From contig JAGMUV010000037.1 in the NCBI GenBank assembly GCA_020744425.1, positions 372,001-436,000 of the forward strand: DNA of 64,000 bases, read 5' to 3'. Under the pieces are notes generated by a model, which was not told where the DNA came from, did no database searches, and worked only from the letters and a program-made list of their open reading frames with translations. This document shows, piece by piece, positions 49,488 to 60,500 of this stretch (within the stretch, counting starts at the first letter, position 1; every line of letters begins with the position of its first letter). This stretch comes from Dactylonectria macrodidyma (Eukaryota > Ascomycota > Sordariomycetes > Hypocreales > Nectriaceae). Made by a program: the position numbers and the translations under genes.

Positions 49488-50626
49488 GCGCTGGAGGAGT
49501 CCTTAGGTGAGTTAGGAATTTTCAGCATGGCTTAAAGTATTTTAATTTATTAGGAGAAAGAGAAGGGTATTGTTAAGGGAATGGCTAGACTTAAATACTT
49601 TTAGCAGCGAAGCTCAAGCTCGAGGAGGGACCGTCCCTGTTGCAGATTCAGAATTCGGGGGAGCATGAGAGCTGGTCGACATTCCTCACCGAGATTTATT
49701 GTTTGAGTTACGAGAGGCAATGTGCCTGACGTTATCAATATACAATGAATCTCTGCAGCTGCTTCTACCTTCGAACCAAGATGCTACCGGTACTTGGTCT
49801 AGCAGTCAGTATGTGCCTAAAACTATGTGCAGACAACACCAAATCTCGTCCCACATCCCAAACCTGTCCCATGTCCCACATCTTCTCCCAAATCCCCAAG
49901 TCATTTTCATATCTCAAAATCTGCCCCATATCCCAAATCAATCTCTAAATTCTCACCGGCAAGCATGGAGGATCTACCTCTATATGACGTTAACGTCGCC
50001 AGAGGTGCCCATTTGAGTGCGTTCCTTCGTTTACTCCTGCTTTGCTCGCTTGATGGTTAAGTTACCATACAAGGCAATCTCTGGAGATATCTTCCGTTTT
50101 GATGTCCCGAGGGAAATATTATCGAGGCACTGGGACTCAACAGCTGCCACCAACTTCTCCTATTGTCGGTTGCTTTGCCTGCTTACACAAATATCTGCGA
50201 CAGAAACTGCGTCGTCGTTAGGTGAGCTAGTCCTCGATCTGTCAACCAGGTGCTCGTTGCCTCGCAGTCTTCGAAGCCAACTTTTCTCTCCTGTTCTCCA
50301 GCGCTCCTAACAGTTCAAGATAAATCAGTTCAATTCAATTCAATTCAATTCAGTTCAATTCATTATCAGTTCAAGATGGGATTTCTACCAATTCAGTTCA
50401 GGAGAAGTTTCATCTTGAACTGAATTGATAAATATTGATAAGTGTAGAAGCCCATGATGCCTCTGGATCTCGGCTCTGACTCAGTCCGAAATACGTCTTA
50501 GGAGGTGGCGTTTCAGCCACCGGGGCACACGCTTCGATTCGTTCAATTGCCCGTAGTAAAATCGGCTCGTCGCAGCTGCAAACCCCGTTCCCGAGAGGTC
50601 GAAAATCAAAAACACTACCAACCAAC
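49488..50626. other. No gene; microsatellite and hairpin at 50320-50440
   Basis: An AATTC-type pentanucleotide run (about 50326-50350) leads into an inverted repeat (TTATCAGTTCAAGATGG at 50374 against its inverse ending near 50433). This may mark the border of the truncated hAT element that follows. Otherwise no motif. Confidence 0.4.
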
Positions 50627-51433
50627 ATGATCGATTGCGACGATAACGCGTCAGTATCTACTAACGCCGTTAGCCAAGCTTCTTCTTCGTCATCCTCGCT
50701 TTTTACTTTCCAAGCGGACCGTCATAGCACCGCGATTTCAAGGCTAGGGCGCGCCCGGAGCGTTGCTGACCAGCTCCAAGACCTTGCCCATCAAGATTCG
50801 CCCGCCGATCTCGCCGAGTTACACAAGATATTCGTGGGCAAAGAGACGTTTGTGCTGGAATCTTCCACCAAGCGGCGCAAGAAGAGGTCCAAAATTGACG
50901 CGTTCGGCATCCGGCTGACGAAGATTGACAGCGCTAGTAACAAGAGAGGCGATTATTGGATGTGTTCCAAGTGTGACCAAGGTGGTAACCCATTTCCCTA
51001 CCTCCTTAGTAACGGAGGCACGAGCGGAACAAGGAAGCATCTTCGGCGAGACCATTGTCTTCTCCTGACGGCCGGCGGTGATGGAGGTGACGATGAGACT
51101 ACGAGCGAGTACTCGATCGAGTCCGAACCTCCGCGAAAACGGCAACGAACGCTCGAAAATTCCTTCAAGAACAAGCCGGTGGGTAGCAAGGCGATAGACG
51201 AGGTTTTCAGGGAGACTCCCTTGGGATGGATTGCGAGCGCTCACTTGCCATTTACGGCGGTTGAACACCCCGACTTCATCAACCTTCTTCGGCACCTGAA
51301 CGCGAAGCTCGTTAACGAACTACTACCGCAAAGCGGCGATACAAACAAGGTGTGGATGAAGCTCGAATATGGCGCGATGAAGGAGGAACTGAAGTGCCAG
51401 TTAGCTGCCCCCTGCTACTACAATCTCAAGTAA
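50627..51433 (+). pseudogene. N-terminal fragment of a hAT transposase (BED zinc finger)
   Basis: A 268-codon frame starts at ATG 50627. After a Ser-rich start and a basic stretch (STKRRKKRSKIDAF) is a BED-type finger (WMCSKCDQGGNPFPYLL … GTRKHLRRDHC). Then comes the hAT N-terminal motif TPLGWIASAHLPFTAVEHPD and FINLLRHLNAKLVNEL. The frame ends at 51433, before the catalytic RNase-H-like core, so about two thirds of the protein is missing. No complete terminal repeats or target duplication could be placed. Confidence 0.65.
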
Positions 51434-51563
51434 CTAGTTTTCTTGCTCCTACGATAATTGACTATCCGATTCTATGGACTCGCAGTTGTCGATGTAATGA
51501 GGGAAATGGGCATGGATGGCCCAGTGTGGGATCTCAAGAGTTTGTTAATTTTTCATCACGCAT

Positions 51564-51739
51564 TTAAAGGATAGGTCGGTATACGACCGAAGCAATAGCC
51601 AGAACCTCCTGGCAAAGATCCGCATCCTCTGAATCATAGATATTTTCCATCATTCGCTTGTAGAGTGGATCAAGTCCTGGTGGATACGACTCCAATGTTG
51701 CATCGGATAGGAAGGATGCATTGTGATGTGAATAGAAGC
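51564..51739 (-). pseudogene. NACHT-domain fragment of an NLR-type protein
   Basis: On the minus strand about 55 codons match the winged-helix side of fungal NACHT domains. ATLESYPPGLDPLYKRMMEN is followed by EDADLCQEVLAIASVVYRPI and then a stop at 51566-51564. Residue order PxGLxxLYxRMM … C…VL…YRPL is a hallmark of NACHT NLRs. No P-loop or repeats remain around it. Possibly truncated by the neighbouring hAT insertion. Confidence 0.6.
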
Positions 51740-52269
51740 TCTTGATTTCTAGCTACTTGAAGGGCCTAAATCAGCCCTTATATACATGAAGGAAAAGACG
51801 GTCTCGTGACCTAAGTCAGGGATCCGAGCCTTCAGGGGCTCGAGCCTGTGGCCTGTCATGAGGGCACAAAAAAGCAAACATGATCCTAGAGTCTGATGAT
51901 AGTTGTGACATCCAACTTGGCACGCGTATGCCGTTTTCGGACCTTACGATCTGCGAGCTCTTGACACACCAGAGCTACCCAGAGAAACGTGTCATTAGCA
52001 TAAGAGACCAAATGCTGTTCAACGACATCCCGTGTCTGGCGATCATATTTCTTTCTTTTGCCAATACTTCAACCGTGTGCCGAATGAACATGCGTATGGC
52101 GGTGGAGATTGAAGCGTGATTTAATTCGAGGTGCAGCCTGACTTTCTGCTTCGCATTATCCAGTTTCTCCTGTGTACCAGTTTGCTTGCCCCCGAGGCTT
52201 AAAAGCCTTATTACACGATTAATCTAGTCATTAATATGAGAGCCTTCCGTCCAAACGTCCCCTCGTCCA
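51740..52269. other. No gene seen
   Basis: Downstream flank of the leftward membrane-protein gene. One short plus-strand frame without motif. Confidence 0.4.
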
Positions 52270-54312
52270 TCATTTTCCCTCATGAACCATCAACATTGAT
52301 CGATCAACAATCGGAACATGGGAGTTCTTGGCTCTGCCTCCTCGTCTCCACGGCCCGACCCCAGCGTTCTCGAGCGCCAACCGGAGAAGCCAGAACTTAT
52401 TGTCCTCGTCTCGCGCCAACTGACGCGACCGCCCTGTTCTCGTCGACCAATGCCGCCGGGCCAAGGCGAGCGCCGGCTCCAGCAGCGTGCTGCTCACGAT
52501 GAGGCAAAAGGAAATCGTGATGATGAGCATGAGCTCGAAGAAGCGGAAGTTCTGGTACTGGCCGGTTGTGGTGAACTTTTGGTTCTGACAAGCATGTTCC
52601 GCCGCGTCTCGAAGCGGTCCGCTGGGCATTTCATCGATGGCCTCGTAAATCAAGTAATTGCCGTAGCGGTCTGGGCTGCTCAGGTCAATCCGGCCCTGGA
52701 ATCGCAGGAAATGGGCCTGCAGCGAGGCGAGACGCGTCTCGAACCAAAGCGTCACCTCCTTTTTCCACTGGTCTGCCGGAAGTGACGTAGATACGATGCT
52801 GCTGAACGCCAAGTCTCTTGCTAGAAGGCCTGGGTTTCCCGATCAGCTTTCGTTTTCATTTCCACCGATTCTCCGTTTCTAGGCTCACCCGATGGACCAA
52901 GACTTCCTACTCCATATTCTGCCACACCGGCGAGGCCCATAAGCATTGCTGTGCGGTTCACGAGCGTCTGTTGACGTGTGTTGAAGCCCATGCTCTGGCT
53001 CTCAGCCCACGCGGCTGCAGGGTGGGTAAGGCTGGTGCATTTGTCCGTCTTTGGAGTGCAGAATTGCGACTGTTCATAACAGGCCATCATGTTCAATGGG
53101 TTGTCGCCAAAGTAACCCTTACTTCCATCATCATACACCCAGACTCTGGAACCGGTCGCGAGGAACATGGGATCGTAGACGGGTTGAGGGTAGGTGACTG
53201 AATTTTGCATGATGTACAAAAAGGCGATGTCGACATCGTCGCGGTCAAAGGGAGCCGCCCATGGTTGCCTCTTTACGGCCCCGGAAAAAGAATAGCCCCT
53301 ACATCTTTGGGTCAGCCATCGAGTAAGACGACCTCTGTGATGAGTCAATGCTTGGGACTTACCCAGCATCATAACCCAGCCGGAGTCCCTGGTCAAGATT
53401 CGCGACGTTCAGCTCATCAGAGAAACCGACCAATCTTGTAAGATTCACGTGTGTCACACCGCTGGTATTGGTTATATCAACCAAGTCGCTCACATTAACG
53501 GGCGAGCAGGTGAGTACCCTTCGGATGTCAATGCGGTCGGACGGTGGCGCGTTCATTCCCAATTCGAAATGCGAGTTCAACCTGCCTGTATCCCAAATCA
53601 TGGCAGCATTCGGTGACGACGAATTGATTGAGATGATGCACCGTTCATCTCCTTCAAACGGACATGGAGCCTCCTTGGCTGTGTACGAGAGGCTCTTGAC
53701 GGGGAATCTCGAGCTCGGAACCGCTAAAGGGTCCTCCGCCGCGTAAAACCACTTTGCATATAGTCGAGCTTCCAATGCGTCGTTGACGACAATACGCAGA
53801 GTCTCGGGGTTCCAATACTCGTCGGCATATACAGCGGTCGAGTTGAGTGCCCACCCGCCGCAAGTATTGGATCTCGAAAGGACCGTCACATCCGCATCCC
53901 TCATAGTCGCCACGCTAGAGACGAATGTACCCACGATGGGAGAAATGATCAGACATAGTAGTCCGAGGACCACGATGAACCAGACCCAAAGACCTGCCGC
54001 TGTGCTCGTCCCAGCCCACGCTTGGGCCACCCAGCACGAGTCGGAGATGGCCGAGCCTGGGGTAACGCTGTTTCGCAGGATGATCTGGATTTGGTGATAG
54101 ATCGGATCGTGCTGCTTGTTGGGGTTGACGCGGAACTGGTGAAGGGCGTAAGCTATGATGGTCCAGACGCAGGATATCGCCAGCGACACCAGCAGAGCCG
54201 TGGCCGAGGTGAGGTAGTTGCCCCAATTAGTGGGGAGAGTCAGCGTCGATTGGTAAACGCCCTCATTAGAGTAATCCCTCCACAGCCCGATGTATGTCAC
54301 AAGGTCGGTCAT
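52270..54312 (-). CDS. Fungal membrane protein of unknown function, 636 aa, three exons
   Basis: Exons 54312-53363, 53298-52889 and 52820-52270. Introns of 64 and 68 bp have GTAAGT and GTGAGC donors and TAG acceptors, and all phases agree (…LGYDAG|GYSFSG… and …SLGPS|ARDLAF…). I start at MTDLVTYIGLWRD (54312), since the frame upstream is not protein-like. Membrane segments: about residues 33-57 (YLTSATALLVSLAISCVWTI), 107-130 (WVWFIVVLGLLCLIISPIVG) and 547-567 (FFELMLIITISFCLIVSSTL). The roughly 400 residues between the second and third carry N-glycosylation sites and paired cysteines, so probably face the outside or a lumen. No domain recognised. The gene looks intact. Confidence 0.8.
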
Positions 54313-56533
54313 TGTGGTGCTGGGCGACGAGTGAGTGACCCAACACAAGGAAGTTGCCAAGAAATGACAATAACGTGAATCAGTGATGAGTAAGTGACTA
54401 AGTGGCAAAATGATTTTCTGGCACGGGCTGGGTAGGTAATAAACAAACTGTGCGAGATAGTGGCGCTCGCCCTTGAAGCCTCCGCCCGCAGCGTCAGCAA
54501 GCCACATCATGCGTTGGCGAGGAGCTTGTGCCATTGTGCATCGGCTGAGTTCATTGCTAACTATGCTAGCTGCGAAGGCCGGCCTCTTAGCTCCCCTCAT
54601 TTGGTCGCCGATCTAAAGCAAGGGCTGACTTGGTGAGTCGCGTATGAGACAGTTTGATTCTTGGTTGGCGTTCCCATTTGCTGGGCGTAGACGCAGGCGG
54701 AGCGTAGGGCTGACAAGTCATCTGCTAGTTGGACGCCACTCTTGGCACTAAATCGCTGCTTGTTGACGCCATCGTGACTTATTCAGGCCTTTGATTTGCA
54801 CCAAGTCTCATAGCCATCCAGGCCATAAAGATGGCTCAGCTTCTGACCACCTAGTGCCTGCTATCTTGTCTCACGGGTTATTTATCACCACGTCCCTGGG
54901 AAGAAGACTTGTTTCGGTTTCTAAAGCTTGAACAGCTCTCCCTTGCCAAAGGCTGAAATTGTCTTGGAATGCAAAATTGCGGCTAACCAATATTGGCCTT
55001 GAACGCCACGCCCTCTGGACACTACCCGTTGACATTGTGGGACTCGCAAGTGTAGACCACGATCAAAGCGCTAGCTGTAAGCTGCCGACTGCTACACCTA
55101 CTAGTTATAGTAACTCTAGAAGAGAGTCGCTGGTAACCCGTCATTCCACCATGTACCGCTATGTATCTAGCAAGGGCTAAGGGGTGTGGCGTCCTTAGTG
55201 CGAGTAAAGACTTTGAAATGCTCATCCGTAGCGAAAGGAATCGATAAACTACGGTCTCGTCTCCCCCTTACCACACCGTTTATGCCCCAGCATTTCATGC
55301 AATACAGGTTCACGACACCGAGTCAAAATCTTTAGTTTGCTGCAAGCCGACATAAGACAGTATATCAAGACGTTGTCCGTCTCCGTTCTCTCGTACCAGG
55401 TTTAAAATGTTTTACTTGTATTCAGCTTGAACTTTGCCTTCTGGGATGGGTGCGCCACATGGACGATTTGGTGTCGACTACCCCACATGGGCCGGTCTCG
55501 ACCATCCAACCGCCTGGCCAGTACAAGTATAGAATCCGTAGTTGGGCGCTGCATGTTTCTCTAAAGGGCAGTGCAAATGCACTTTGTACTTGGTTGCATA
55601 CAAAGACCGTGGCTGTCTTGGGCTGTGCTGTGGCGGAGGGGTTTGCCGTTTTCTGCACACACATACATTCAGAGGACGGGTTGCTCCCAATCTTGCACAT
55701 GTTCGACAACCGGCCTTGCCTATTGCAAACCTTATACTGCAACGAAATTTTACCATCGAAAATAAATAAGAAGAGGGAATTAATGGATTGGGGCTCTCGC
55801 ACCGCTCGCCATTGACCGGAACGGTGAGTGGAACTGTTGCATCTAGGAGATGGAAGTGATCATGTGTGTGAGAAGCTCTTGCTATTCTTCCTATCTAATG
55901 AGGGTCTTTGGGTCAGTCTTTATAGATGAAGAGACTGATGATGACCTCGGACAGCCAAGACGGTCCGGATGCTACGGACTATTTGACTTTATCTAGCTAT
56001 CCTCCTGATCATAGCTTGTGACGAAGCTGATGACGAGGCCAGTGACGAGGAAAGTGGCTGTGGAACCTTATGATGAAGGGCAGAAAGCTTGACTGTTGTC
56101 ATAGCTGCAAAATCCGATATCCCGATATGTGACAGGAACAGTACACCACGAGCCGAAGTTGATCTGCGGTTCCCCAGCCCCGTGGGGGAAGAAGTCAGCA
56201 TAACTGCCTTGATTTTCGTAAACTGGTCAGACAGAGCCCATTGCCTCTGTCTAATATTAGTTTTGGCCTTGAAGCAGCTGCTAGCCATAGGGCAGATCGA
56301 CATCGACATGGAATCGAATGATGGGTCCGTGCAATTGATGATCTATACAGCCCTGATTTGGCTGCTCTGGCTGTTACCTAGATCTTCAGAGCCACAACCC
56401 GGGTTCCCTATCTCATATAGCGTTTGTGGATAGTTTAATGCCTAAAGAATATGATAATGTGGTTTTATTATCATTAGATCTGTATTGCTGCTCTAGCTTA
56501 CTGTTAAACTCCACGATCTCAACAGCCTTCATG
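54313..56533. other. No convincing gene in 2.2 kb
   Basis: Upstream region of the membrane-protein gene, then short frames on both strands (55422-55815, 55989-56433) that overlap one another and have no motifs. The 55989-56309 minus-strand frame could be a relic of a host gene but I cannot name it. Confidence 0.4.
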
Positions 56534-56768
56534 CAGTGATGGAAAAAAACGTATCAGTTTCAATAGTGTTTCATTGAAACTGAAACCATCTCGTCAAAAG
56601 TTTCATTGAAACGAGCTAGATGTTTGTTTCAATGTTTCAAATGTTTCAATACAAAACTAAGGTAAATGCTTTCTGCGGCCTAACTGATCTCTGTCATTGC
56701 CTCTGCTGTCTACGTTGCCTACCAAATGTCTTAGCTGCCCTAGAATCATGGTTCGTCGATAGGCTAAG

Positions 56769-57029
56769 TGTTGGAATATCACTAACACTGCCAGGGCTAG
56801 CGCCAGGATCGTAGGCACCCACGTGTGTAGACCACAGCTAGTAACAGCTGTAAGGGCACGTGCAGGTGCCTCCCTGCTAGATATAGGGCCACTTCGTGGC
56901 CCTATTACCTAGCCTAGATTCTGTTCTTAAGACATCAAGTAAAACACCAAGTTAACCATCACGGTTTTGACGTCTCACCCGCCCGAAAGAGCAATTGCTA
57001 TAACAGCAGGATACCTGAGTTATCCAACA
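56769..57029 (+). repeat. 5' LTR of the Copia element
   Basis: 261 bp, TG…CA ends, same as 62880-63140 by eye. Contains an internal hairpin GGGCCACTTCGTGGCCC. Confidence 0.95.
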
Positions 57030-57502
57030 CTGATCAGTGGTTAACCTACCAGGTCCACCACTCAGAATACCGCAGATCAGCAAGGTTCATCAGAAGAGAC
57101 AGCAGTTACGATATAGCTGGCTTCGGCCCATTACGCGCCAACAGCCCCTCACTATCGTAGCTACTGTGCTACCAGGAAACCGGTTCATCTAGCTCCCCGT
57201 CACTGGCCCAGCTAGATCACCGGCACCCTCATCCTAGCTCCCCTTCCAAGGCCCAGCTAGGCGCGTCCATCACGCACGACAACAGCTGCTTCAACGGTTA
57301 TATAACCACAGCAACAGCAGCCACCCGATCACAATCGACAAGACTACGGAGTACCATCGTCACCCAAGGACGTGGGAATCCCGGAGACCCTGACAACAAA
57401 GCAATAAGGGGCAGCATTAGCCCGATCAGGGCTAGCCAGCCACACCATCACATCATCAGTTTCATAAGGTTTCATAAGGTACGCTAGCAAGCAATACCTA
57501 AG

Positions 57503-60500
57503 ATGACATCAGAGACGCCAGACAGCTCCCAGAGCAGCGACAACAGCAGTGGCGATACCCTCAAGGGGACGTCAAGGGGAACGCCTATTCCCGAGGAATA
57601 CCAGGACTTCATTGATCCAGCACTTTGGGGCAAACTCAACCTGCTAGATCTGGACGATGAAAGTAACCCACCTTCGGAACAGCACATCGGCTCCTTCATT
57701 CTCTTCAATGTAACAGCCTATAAGCGCCAGGGCTTGTACGGCCGTTACCTATGGGCCCGAGCCTATGATGACTTCGAAGAGTTTGAAGAACAGCACTTCC
57801 GGGTCAACAAGAAAGCCTGCAAGATACTAAGGTCGTTCATGCTAGAACAAGGTATATGGATGGGCACCAACCGCCAGGCCCACGCCATCAACGTGGCAAC
57901 CGCTTTACAGCAGTACCACGTATGGACAGACCTAGAGATCGAACAAACTGCTAGCAAATACCCCAGGTTCCTCAACAACCTCGACAAGATCCCCAGATTC
58001 AGGGAACACCTCAAGGAGGACCCAGCAGTCCTTGCGAAGGCAGCAGTCACAGCCCCAGTACGGCCACTGCAACTGCAGTTGCCAAGCCCCGAGAATACCA
58101 CTCCACCTCCAGCCCCAGCTATACATCACCAGCAGCAGCAGCAGCTGCAGTATGACACCCCACGACATACAGCACCGTTAACAGCAACTGACACACCCAC
58201 GGAGCCAGATGTCCCTACCTCACGGCAGGTGACAGACCTCTCTAAGATGTACACCGACGACAACAAATACGGTGGCGACATATATGACGTGTTAGAGAAC
58301 AAGCTGCTGATTTTCCGGGACTTCTGCGGTAAAGTTTCAATTCCGCAGACGCAATTTTCACATGTATTCTCCCTGATGCTGAAGGGACGGGCATTACGCT
58401 TTTACTTCTCGAACCTCGCCCGGACCCGCCCAGTAATGCAGTTCACACACATGGTACAACAGACGTTACAGCACTTCGAGCCCGAAGAGATGCAGCAGAC
58501 GTACCTGTCAGAGTGGCGGTCTATTACACTTGCGAAGATGATAACCGAGCACCCAGCAAAGTCAAAGAGCGAAGTCTTCGAGTTACTACTGGAAAGGATA
58601 ACATTACTCCACAGCGCACTACCTACGGTCAGTGGCAGCAGAATTGCTCTCAAGGAGCAAATCATCAACGCCTGCTACGGCCAACCCGAGTGCGCCAACG
58701 CGCTATACCGACCTGCAGTAGATTGCGAGGGCGTTATCCAACAGATCCGCGGTTCTATTAAGCTAGCAGCGTCAACGCAGCATTTCCATACCGCTGCAAC
58801 GCTCCCTCAAGAACCCACCAGCAACCCAGTACAGTACTGGACGGACCGAACGTTCCGTGGCCAAGGGAGAGATACGAAGTACGGCAACCGCGACTCTAAT
58901 CCCAGCTCCCAGAGCAAGAAGTGTTACGTCTGCAACAAGCCCGACTGCTGGTCCACAAGGCATACAGCAGACGAACGAACACAGGCCTACCGGAAATTCA
59001 GGACCAACAGGGCAGCCACCAGCACTTCGCAATCCTCCTACAAGGCGTTTTTAACGTGGCACGAAGGCCCTGAACCAACTGTAACGCTGTCACGCAGCGG
59101 CAGCCCTGATCTCGTACAGCAGTACTTCCAGGAACTCGCAGACAGCAGGAACAACGAGCCTAGCAGCGAAGAGGATGCTGCGTGGGAAGACTCCCAACAG
59201 TTCTTCACCAGCTACTTCACATCGACAACGACGATTGATGGCCCCGCCCTCGCTAACCAACTAGCTAATCAGGCAATGTACCACGCCTTCACAGGCCGTC
59301 TCCCGACTGCTCCCACATATACGACGGAATCCGCATATGCATTTACACTGCAGGCCCGGTACAGAGACATTTTTCAGGGGATATTGCCAGACACAGGAGC
59401 TTCCGGTCTTTCTACTGCTGGCAACCAGCAGTTCATAGCACTGCAAAAACAGCTCCCAAGCCTAGCATTGAACCAGACAGCAGCAGGCTCCAAGATCACC
59501 TTCGGAGCCGGGCCCCCTACCTACTCCACAGGCACGATCGACGTGCCTACACCGCTTGGTCAGATGGTGTTTCACGTGGTGCCAGCAGATACGCCGTTTC
59601 TGCTCTGCTTAGCAGACATGGACCGCATGGGCATCACATTTGATAACCTGGCCAATGTCCTTCGAAAAGGGGCACTTACTGTACCAGTCATCCGCAAATG
59701 GGGCCACCCATGGATGCTATTACAGCCAGAGATACCACTGGCGTTCAACCACCTGACAGAGGCCGAGCTACGTCGAGTACACCGCCGATGTGGCCATCCA
59801 TCCGTGCAACGCCTATATGACCTGCTATATAAAGCAGGCCACGACGTGGAAATCAACGCTATTAGAGCCCTCACGGACATCTGCAGCCAATGTCAGCTAC
59901 ACGGGACACCGCCTAACCGCTTCAAATTCACATTGCGCGACGACTACGAGTTCAACTACGAGATTGTGGTTGACGTCGTCACCCTAGACGACGGCAAAGT
60001 GTTACATGTCGTGGATACAGCTACATCCTTTACGGCAGCCCGTTTCCTCCGCAGTCTATCAGCACAAGACACGTGGGACGCACTGCGCCTATGCTGGATA
60101 GACGTTTACCAAGGACCCCCTGACTGGATCGTTTGCGACGCCGGCACCAACTTCCACGCCGCAGAATTCAAGGCGGCAGCAAGAGCTGCAGGAATCAGCG
60201 TCAAGGAAGTGCCTATTGAGGCACATAACAGCATTGGCAAGATCGAACGAGCCCACCCTGCACTACGGCGAGCCTACTATATCATCAGATCAGCAGACAA
60301 TACCGTGTTACCAGAGAGCGCCCTCCAGATGGCCGTCAAAGCTATCAATGACACTGCTGGCCCTAACGGCCTTGTGCCTACACTGTTGGTTTTTGGCTCC
60401 TACCCACGGATAACCGAGGATTCACCACCCTCACCATCTAACGTGCGGAGGGCTGCAGCAATTCACAAAGCAATGAAGGAACTGCAGCACCTACAAGCCA

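Noticed and set aside
55422..56433. Possible genes in the 55.4-56.4 kb stretch
   Set aside because: Frames on both strands overlap, are short and show no domains or convincing introns.
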